A model generated the notes under the pieces. The model was given only the letters and a program-made list of their open reading frames with translations, ran no database searches and was not told the DNA's origin. A stretch of DNA of 64,000 nucleotides from Diplocarpon mali (Eukaryota > Ascomycota > Leotiomycetes > Helotiales > Drepanopezizaceae): positions 1 through 64,000 of the forward strand of contig JAENRP010000007.1 of assembly GCA_024741835.1 (NCBI GenBank), read 5' to 3'. The position numbers were made by a program, and so were the translations under genes. Shown one piece after another: positions 56,771 through 64,000 of this stretch. How positions within the stretch are numbered: the stretch's first letter is position 1; every line of letters begins with the position of its first letter.

Positions 56771-57300
56771 GTTCTTATAGAATTAGCTTAAAATAGATTA
56801 TTTATTAAAACAGTTACCTATATTAATAATAGAGCTAATATTTTCAGTATTATTAAGATGTCTTTAGTATACTAGCTCTTTTAAAGACTTAAGGTAAAGT
56901 TTATTAAATTGCCTAAACTGATTACCCCTATTAGCTATAATAGCCTTAAGGGAGAAACCATTCGATTCGCTATCTTACTTACCTTTATAATCAATAGGCG
57001 ATAAATAAACTTCCCTTTCTTAATTATAAGCTTAAGAGCAACCGACGTTTTAATTAGTAGGAAGTTCCTAGAGCACTATAACCTTAAATAGTCCTATAAA
57101 AGGGGAAAAAATAGTATCTCTTAGCCTAAGGATATGCCTATTATCCTTTACTTTAATTAACGCGTACTAATTGATCTCTTATAGCTAATAAAACCTTTAA
57201 TAGCTTAATAAGATATCAATTGTCGAGTAGCTATAATAGATGCTAAGGATAAAGACCTAAGAATGGCCTAAGCCTAGCTCTCAGCGCTAGCAAGCAATAA
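56771..57300 (+). pseudogene. Chromovirus F protease
   Basis: Frame 3n+2. The catalytic loop reads YINNRANIF near 56822-56850, where D-S/T-GA is expected, so the Asp is Asn. The later block LRATDVLISRKFLEHYNL near 57030-57085 matches the Gypsy protease end (I-L-G-x-x-W/F-L-x-x-x-x). Confidence 0.78.
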
Positions 57301-57309
57301 CTCGAATTC

Positions 57310-57468
57310 CACTCCCAGTCCTAGCTTATAAGTGAAATCTGCGAACTCGAATCCTACTCCTAGTCCTAGCCCGCGAGTGAAATCTGCGAACTCGAATCCT
57401 ACTCCTAATCCTAGCTTGCGAGTGAAAACTGCAAACTTGAATTCTACTCTTAGTCTTAGCCTATAAGT
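57310..57468 (+). repeat. Palindromic unit array, 4 units at 45 bp, in frame in chromovirus F
   Basis: ACT of each unit at 57311, 57356, 57401 and 57446; three spacings of exactly 45 bp (15 codons). The pol frame reads STPSPSLxVKSANSN, then PTPSPSPRVKSANSN, then PTPNPSLRVKTANLN, then STLSLSLxV. It lies between protease and RT. Confidence 0.93.
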
Positions 57469-57479
57469 GGCCTCTTATA

Positions 57480-59260
57480 AACTTAAGGATAGTAGTTTCT
57501 TTAAAGACTTGAAAAGAGATCTAAACTATATAAAGAAGGCCTTATTAAGAGTACTAGACCCCTTGCTCCCTCTTTTAGTAAAAAGAAATACTCTTTTAAA
57601 AATAGCTTATTAGATTAGCTTAATCTTAGCTTTAGTAATTAGCGCCCTTTACTACTGCTTTATAACTAAGGCAAAGCGAGCTATACAAACTTAGGAACCA
57701 GCGCTTAAAGAGTTTATATTCGTAAGCTTAATTTATAATCTAAACCAAGAGATCAATCGCTAAGAATCGGCTAGGCAAGCTAAAATTAGCTCCCTTAGCC
57801 TTAGTTTAGCGCTGCAAGCTAAGTATAAGAGCAATAATAAGCTAATAGACTAGAAGCTCCTGCCTTAATACGCTGAGTTTAAGAATGTCTTTAATTGCTA
57901 GGCCTTTGATTAGCTACTAAAACCTAGACTAAAGGTAGATTATAAAATTGAGCTAATAGGCGAGAATAACTTAATAATTAAGCCCTTCTGCCGCCTTACT
58001 AACAAATAGCTCTTAAAGGTTAAGAGCTATATTCTTAAGAACTTATATAAAGGATTTATTAAAGCTTTAAGTTCCCCTTAGGTAGCCCTAATCCTCTTTA
58101 TTAAAAAAGCTAATAGCTCCTTATATTTATACGTTAATTACTAGAAACTGAACGCCTTAATAAAGAAAGACCCCTACCTGATTCCCCTTATTAATAAGAT
58201 AATAGTATGCATATCGAAAGCTTGTGTTTTTATAAAAATCGATATATAATAAGCCTTCTATTATATCCGCATATCAGCTAATGCTAAGGACCTAACTATA
58301 TTCCGCACGCGTTATAGGACTTATAAATATAAGGTTTTGCTATTCAGGCTAATAAATGGGCCTATTACCTTTTAAAGGTTTATTAATAATATTCTCTTTA
58401 ACCACTTTAACGATTTCTGCTCTACTTACTTAAATGATATTCTAATCTACTTAGAAAACTCCCTTAACTATAAGATTTATATTAAAAAGATCTTAGGAAT
58501 TCTCTAATACTATAGCCTTTAAGTAGATATTAAGAAAAGCGAGTTCGGGGTTACTAAGACTAGGTTCTTAGGGTTTATTATTAGAGTTTATAGAATTGAG
58601 GTAGACCCTAATAAGGTCTTAGTCATTTAGGAGTGGAAATACGCTAAAAACGTATATAGTATATAGAGCTTCCTAGGGTTTTGTAACTTTTACCAAATAT
58701 TTATTAAAGGCTATAGTTGTATTTGCCGACCTTTAATAGCTCTTATAAGAAACGTTCCTTTTAATTTTAATACTACTTATAAAGAAGCTTAGGAAGCTCT
58801 GCGCTTAAGCTTTTAAACGACCTCGATTTTATACTACTATTACCTTTAGAAGTAGATAAGGCTTAAGACCGACGCCTCTGATAGCGTAGTCGCTAGCGTA
58901 CTCTCTTAACTCTAGGAAGACGATAACTACTACTTAATCGGGTACTTTTTAAAGATAATGAATAACGCTGAGCTGAATTACCCTATTTATAATAAGGAGC
59001 TCTTAGCGATTTTTAGATCGCTCTACTAGTATAAGGCAAAGCTACTTAGGGCCTAGAAAATAGTATATATATATATAAATCATAAAGCCCTTAAGTACTT
59101 TATAATAACTAAGGACTTAATAGCCTAGTAGGCTCGCTAGGCGGAGTTCTTCACTAACTTCAACTTCCTTATTATATATTAAATAGGTACGATAAATATA
59201 CTAGCTAATATACTCTTATATTAAGACTAGGAGCTGACCCCTCTTAAGGCCAGGAAATGA
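57480..59260 (+). pseudogene. Chromovirus F reverse transcriptase and RNase H
   Basis: Frame 3n+2. SSLYLYVNYxKLNALIKKDPYLIPL near 58120-58190 is the RT entry block. The catalytic box is YLNDILIY near 58429 (YLDDILIY with the first Asp as Asn). Then SFLGFCNFY near 58670, RNase H LKTDASDSVVASVLS near 58862-58905 (Asp present), and NKELLAIFRSL near 58990. The RNase H end reads EFFTNFNFLIIY near 59145-59180. Confidence 0.88.
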
Positions 59261-59331
59261 GCTTTACGCTATTAGTAGCTCTTACCTAATGATAAGCTCT
59301 CTATAGAAGTACTTACTACTAAAGGCGATTC

Positions 59332-59400
59332 TACTCCTAGGCCTAGCCTACGAGTGACTTTAGCGCAGATCGATTCCACTCTTAGGCCTAGCTTATAAGT
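59332..59400 (+). repeat. Palindromic unit pair, 45 bp apart, in frame in chromovirus F
   Basis: ACT at 59333 and 59378. Read as DSTPRPSLRVTLAQI and DSTLRPSLxVTTMPI. They lie between RNase H and integrase, a second linker site in the same polyprotein. Confidence 0.9.
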
Positions 59401-59419
59401 GACAACTATGCCAATCGCG

Positions 59420-60780
59420 CTAATAGAGGCACTTGCCAACCTAACGTCTAAGGTCGAGTATGATATAGCGAACTACTATATTATTAATAAGGTTATTTAA
59501 GCTAATAAGACCTCCTTTAAGCTATAGAAGTTCTAAGATAAGGCGTAGAGCCATAGCCTCGACTATGAACTTAGCTAAGGTAAACTCTTCTTTTAAGGTA
59601 GACTTATTATACTATCCTAACCTCCCGAACTGCAAATAGCCCTAATTCGTTATATATATAAGTAACCTTATATTGCATATATTAGAATTGGGAAAATAAG
59701 ACTTCTAATAAGAAGAAAATACTATTGGAAAAGCCTTAGCAGCGACGTTAGCACTTATATTTAGAACTATCGTTATTCGAGAATGAAAGCTTATTATAAT
59801 AAGACCCTCGGTTTCCTGCAACCCTTGCTAATTCTTAAATGAGCTTACTAACACTTGATAATAGATTTTACAAAGCTCTTGCTTAATAAACTCGGTTATA
59901 ATTTTGCCTTTATAATTATTGATAGGTTATTAAAGAAGGCAGTTTCGGTTCTATACTATAATTCAGTCGATATAAAAGGCCTTATAGAGTTGTTTTTAAT
60001 TTACTAGATACGCTATTTTAGTATACTTGACTCGATTCTATTAAATAGAGGCGCCTAATTCGTCTCTACCTTTTAGAAAGAGCTCTATTAAATACTAGGT
60101 ATAAAGGTTAAGCTAACTATAGCCTATAACCTTAATATCGATAGCTAAACTAAGATTATGAACTAGTACTTAAAATAATGCCTTAGACTGTTCTACTTAT
60201 ACTATTAAGATAATTAGAGTCGTCTCTTCCCTTTAATAGATATTACCCAATTGACCTTACTATATAAATCGCTAAGGCAAATTTCCCTTTTCTAAGTGCT
60301 AAACGGCTATGAAGCTCGCTCCTTTTGGAATTTAATTAACCTAGAGCCTTTATAGATAGCAACTAAGAGAGTAAATTGTAAAACAGCGCTTTATATAGCT
60401 ATTAGAGCTTAAAAAGTAGTCCAATTCGCTTAATCATCTCTTTAAGTATAATAGGCTAAAATAAAACGGCTTGCAAACCTCTACCGATAGCCAGTTGATT
60501 AGACTATAGGAAATGATATACTAATTAGTATTAAAAACTAGAAGCTCGATCGGCTGAGCTAGAAGCTCTCTGATAAGTGGTATAGCCTAGTAAAAGTATT
60601 AGAAAAGCTAGGAGAAAGCTAGAAGCTATAATTGCCCGATTTGCTCTATTCGATCTACCCTATTTTCCACTCGCACTTACTGTATAAATATATTCCCAAC
60701 CCCTTGCTAGGACAAGTTCGAGAACCTCCTGCCCTAATTAAAGTGCTATTAGAATAGAAGGAGTAGGAGATAGAAGCAAT
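59420..60780 (+). pseudogene. Chromovirus F integrase
   Basis: Zinc domain remnants near 59690-59790 (RRKYYWKSLSSDVSTYI, with the Cys pair lost); core with LIIDFTKLLL near 59860 (first Asp), FAFIIIDRLLKKA near 59910, LLNRGAxFVSTF near 60045-60080 where the second Asp reads Asn, and LNIDS followed by Asn-Gln near 60135. The C-terminal GPY/F region has EARSFWNL near 60310, then KLSDKWYSLVKVLEKLGE near 60575. Confidence 0.83.
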
Positions 60781-61057
60781 AATTGGATCTTGTATTTGAG
60801 CTTAAAAGCTCGAATATCAGATTAAGTGGAAAGGAGCTAATGAAGACCTTAAATAGTACCTATGCTCTAATGCTATAATAGCGTTGTATACTATTTAAGA
60901 TTTCTATTTAAAAAACGTTTAAGCTAAAGGGCTACTAAGGGCACTATTAAGCTGGCTTATATTATATAATAATGGAATTGACGATTATAAGGACTTAAAG
61001 GATAATACGCCTATAGATACAACTGCATAGGCGCAGTTTTTCAAAAGGGGGAGGTAG
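60781..61057 (+). pseudogene. Chromovirus F chromodomain and polypurine tract
   Basis: LEYQIKWKGANEDLK at about 60813-60860 is a chromodomain core (Y-x-I-K-W-K-G) with a stop at a likely Trp or Glu position, then the pol end. AAAAGGGGGAGGTAG at 61043-61057 is the polypurine tract, immediately before the 3' LTR. Confidence 0.86.
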
Positions 61058-61307
61058 TATTACAGCCGTATCATATATATAGTTATATCATATATCAGTT
61101 AGGTGTATAAAGTCAGGTGCATACTAAGGTAGCAAGGTGGCTGGATCATATGCACGCTAGTAAAGCACCTGTACTTATTTTAAAGGAGCTCTACTAAAGA
61201 CTCTCTCTCCTTTATCTTTTCTTCTCTATTACATAGCGTACCTTTTGAGGTAATACAGTCAGCGTTCGATTCTCGCCCCATTGTACGCTCCAGAGCCAGT
61301 CGTAATA
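61058..61307 (+). repeat. Chromovirus F 3' LTR
   Basis: 250 bp, paired with 54125-54374; begins TATTACAG (TGTTACGG with transitions). Confidence 0.93.
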
Positions 61308-61312
61308 CTACT

Positions 61313-64000
61313 ATTTACTTTTTTAATATTAATATTAGAAAATACTAAAAATAATAATAATTTTAAACTTTTTACTAACCCTTTATTTGAATCTTTTCAA
61401 ACTCGTCTTAGTTACTTTAAGATTGACTCGGATTCTGAATATTCTTTAAGCCCTTTTGAATTTCGAAATACTCCTCTTAGCTATTAATCTTATAATATTA
61501 AAGCTTCCCCTTTGCCCTTTATAGATTCTATTAACTTAGACAGTTAGTATAAAACGATAATAGCTGCATTTAGGGCTATTATTAGTCACTTTCCCTTTCC
61601 TAGTTCCCCTAGTGCTCCTTACTTCATAGGTACTAATATTACTAATTTCCTTAAGTAATATAAGGAAACTTATTACAATTTTAGCATTATATAAGAGGAT
61701 ATGATTTCTCGACTTTCTTACTACTATAATTATATAAGTAAGGATATTATTAAGTCCCTCCTTAAATGGAAAACTTATAGTTTATAAGAACTCCTTATTA
61801 AGGCCCTTAAATCTGAATTCTGCGAATTTAATAGATAGTAGATTTGCAATACCCTGGCTTTCTTAAAGGAATTTATTTTAATCACTTATACTTTTAAGGA
61901 ACTTAAGAACTACTATCAGACTTTTACTTATATATTAAATACCTTAATTAGTTAGAAAATACTTAATAAAGTTAAAAGAGGCCGCCTTTTCTTATTCGGA
62001 TTACCTATTAGCCTTTGAAATAAGATCATTAAGCATTTTAGGATTAATAAGTAAGACCTTATAACCTTTGCTTTATTTGAGGAATTCTTAGCCTTTGCTT
62101 TGAAATCAGATCTTAGTAAGAGAACTATTAATGCTATAGAGTAGGAAAAAGCCCTTACTCCTTCTTATATTAAAGACCTTAAGAGCCTGGTCTAAGAATA
62201 CTCGAAAGCTTTAGAAGTTATAAAGGAGGTAAAGAAGAACCTAGTAGTTATACCTTTTACTTATAGGCCTAACTTAAGAGTAAGATCTAACCTTAGAATT
62301 AAGGAACTTAAGACCTAATTTGCAAAACTCTGAATCTAAAGCTTAGAAACTAGAATTAATAATCTCTTATAAGAAAAATAGTATATTCTTTAATTTGGTA
62401 ATAGATAAAACTCGGCTACTATAAGCCAACCTAGTAGTTCTTATTACTAGACTCCTGCTTTTTATCATTCGGAATAACCAGCTAATATAAGAATGCAATA
62501 GCTGGTTAAAGAAGGAGGAATTGATCCTAATTAGCACTTTGCTAATATTAATGTTATAAGGTATTAAGGAAACGGTAATAGAAGATAGCTAATCTGCAAC
62601 TTTTGCAATAATAAAGAACCTAACTGCGCTTTATATAAGTACTATAACAATTGTCCTCTTTTCCTTTATTTTATTAATATTAGGGTTATGCATATTAATA
62701 AGTATAGGATACTTTGTATTAAAGATCTTAGGCCAGACGCTATTTTTATTAAAAAATATTAGAATCGTTTATAGCTATAGACTATTTGAATAATAATATA
62801 TAATATAAAGTGGGATAAGGATTTGGCCGAATAGAAGCGTATTATTGAAATCAACTCTAAGGTCCTAACTTATATATATATAGGTTTAGCTAGCAATCTA
62901 CCTAAGGGAGTGCTTACTAATTAAACTTTAAACTAGACTGCTATTAAAGTTAGAGGTATCTTTATTTTAAGGTAGGTTAATAATAATATATCTACTAATA
63001 TTAATGCTACTTCTATATTTAAAAACCCTTAGAATACTTAGTATCCTTTTAGATCTACTACTCCTTTAATATTAATAAAACTAGCTAAAGTCTAGAAATT
63101 AATATGTATAACTTAAGAATCTTAATATAAAGTCCAAACGCTAAAAGATACTTAATAATCTAGAACTATAGTAAATAAGGATAAAGCTAATATAGTAGAC
63201 GAATTAATCAAAGATATAATAGATAAAGATAGCTTTAAGCTTAAAGATTAAGAAGTCGAAGTTATTATATAGACCCTTGACCTTAAGTGAAAGAGATAGA
63301 TATTAAAATAGGAGAAATTCGTTAATAAATACGCTAGTTTAACTATAATAGAGAAAGCTATAGAAAATATTATAGCTTAGTAAATTAACCTTATATTTAA
63401 AGACCTATTTGGTTTGATTAGACGCTTTAATAAAGTGCTAGGAAAGCATATCCTAGTTGCTTTTAAAGATTTGAATAATAATAAGGAAATAGAAATTATA
63501 ATATAAAAGAACTTTAAGAAGCACTTAGCCTTAATCAAATGTCTTTAGATTATAGAAGATAAAGGAACTTAAAGGTATTATAATATTATAGTAATAGCTT
63601 TAATATCTTAGAATATTAATTGAAATTATTTAATAGTTATAATAAAAAGCCTTATTATTATTTATTTTATAAAAGAATTAGTTAAAGTAAAGGCTTTGAT
63701 CGATTATAGTTTAAAAGTTAATATAATAATTAGGAAAGTGGCAGAAATAGCTCGATTAATAATTGTTAGCAATCAACTTCTTATTTATTTAACTATTTTT
63801 AAATTAAAATACAATTTTAATAAATAGGTGAAAAACGTAAAGGTTAAAGTTAGAGGAATCGTTAATTATATTGACTTTCTAATAATAGAGAATTCTTTAA
63901 ATAATATTCTTTTAGGAATGCCCTTTATTTTAAAATCTTAGCTAATATTTAACTATCCTAAAGATAGTCTTATAAAAGCTAGTCTTTAAAATATAGATTA
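61313..64000 (+). pseudogene. Element C gag and protease (to the window end)
   Basis: Resumes gag after F, aligning with 15406-18100 of A. Open at first, with LFESFQTRLSYFKIDSDSE near 61380-61440, INDFLK-like ITNFLK near 61640, the Cys block ICNFCNN near 62590 (one Cys more than A keeps), and the protease near 63680-63920, including ILLGMPF near 63910 where A has ILLKMPF. The short open stretch at 61281-61487 is its start fused to the end of the F LTR, not a separate gene. Confidence 0.82.
62258..62281. repeat. Palindromic unit in element C gag
   Basis: ACTTATAGGCC / AACTTAAGAGT; orthologous to 16353 in A and closer to consensus. Confidence 0.65.

Larger units (their letters stand above)
54125..61307 (+). 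mobile_element. Chromovirus F (Gypsy with chromodomain)
   Basis: 7,183 bp, + strand, target duplication CTACT at 54120-54124 and 61308-61312, inserted in element C gag. LTRs of 250 bp, TGTTACGG at the start and GTAATA at the end. Gag, protease, RT, RNase H, integrase and chromodomain all follow in order. Seven palindromic units lie in its coding frames. Confidence 0.93.
53137..64000 (+). mobile_element. Element C, second copy of the element A family (runs off the window; contains F)
   Basis: Starts with an LTR matching those of A and follows it closely from leader to protease, with chromovirus F inserted at 54125-61307. The visible part ends at 64000, level with about 18100 of A, so pol and any X1/X2 counterparts lie beyond the window. 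Fewer RIP changes than in A in places. Confidence 0.88.

Noticed and set aside
849..62281. Mitochondrial GC-rich palindromic clusters (as in fungal mtDNA)
   Set aside because: The host sequence is nuclear RIP-mutated LTR retrotransposons with TSDs, not mtDNA. The unit also differs from the well-known Neurospora mitochondrial PstI palindromes.
1..64000. A variant genetic code with TAA/TAG read as Gln
   Set aside because: Stops also fall at Trp and Arg positions, catalytic Asp codons are Asn, and Cys codons are Tyr. E1 and E2 show sense and stop codons at the same sites differing by transitions. RIP explains all of these.

Overview
The window looks like a nuclear heterochromatic block from a filamentous ascomycete. 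It is AT-rich, consists essentially of LTR retrotransposons nested inside one another, and every long coding frame is broken by TAA/TAG. Those stops sit at positions that related elements fill with Gln, Trp or Arg. Catalytic Asp codons read as Asn and zinc-finger Cys codons read as Tyr. This is the pattern of repeat-induced point mutation (RIP, C to T and G to A). I see no host gene, rRNA, tRNA or CRISPR array. No ORF here is intact enough to call a functional CDS.

Layout. The backbone is a Gypsy chromovirus on the + strand (Gypsy-0). It survives in five pieces: 1-429, 13631-14426, 37439-37784, 43919-45260 and 52454-53136. The last piece carries its polypurine tract and 3' LTR. Six other element copies interrupt it, directly or at second level. 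(i) Copia-1, minus strand, 430-13630, TSD TATAC; its right-hand LTR is itself split by Gypsy-2, minus strand, 5994-13570, TSD GTAT. (ii) Giant element A, + strand, 14427-37438, TSD ATAG, split by Copia E1, 21516-28710, TSD ATAAT. (iii) Copia D, + strand, 37785-43918, TSD TAAAT. (iv) Copia E2, + strand, 45261-52453, TSD CTTGT, a second copy of E1. (v) Element C, + strand, from 53137 past the window end, same family as A, split by chromovirus F, 54125-61307, TSD CTACT. Removing each insertion with one TSD copy restores the host element's reading frame where I checked it (A out of Gypsy-0, E1 out of A).

Two things stand out. First, a roughly 24-bp imperfect palindrome (arms of type ACTCGCGGGCC / GGCCTAGGAGT) occurs about 40 times. 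It lies inside the coding frames of unrelated Copia and Gypsy elements and is nearly always read as a T-x-x-P-G-x-R-V peptide. It also forms tandem arrays whose spacings (39, 45 or 48 bp) are all multiples of three. It resembles in logic the Rickettsia palindromic elements, but here it is carried by fungal retrotransposons. Second, giant element A is about 15.8 kb after removing E1. Between pol and its 3' LTR it carries two tandem, collinear, paralogous ORFs of about 1,120 and 1,150 codons (X1 and X2) that match no retroelement domain I recognise. The palindromes occur at equivalent positions in both.

A third point is that Copia E and Gypsy-0 each carry, antisense between pol and the 3' LTR, a decayed ORF for a Cys-rich protein of similar Cys spacing. 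Copia E1 and E2 have coding regions of identical length (5,349 nt) and appear to differ almost only by transitions, so they give a direct comparison for the mutation process.
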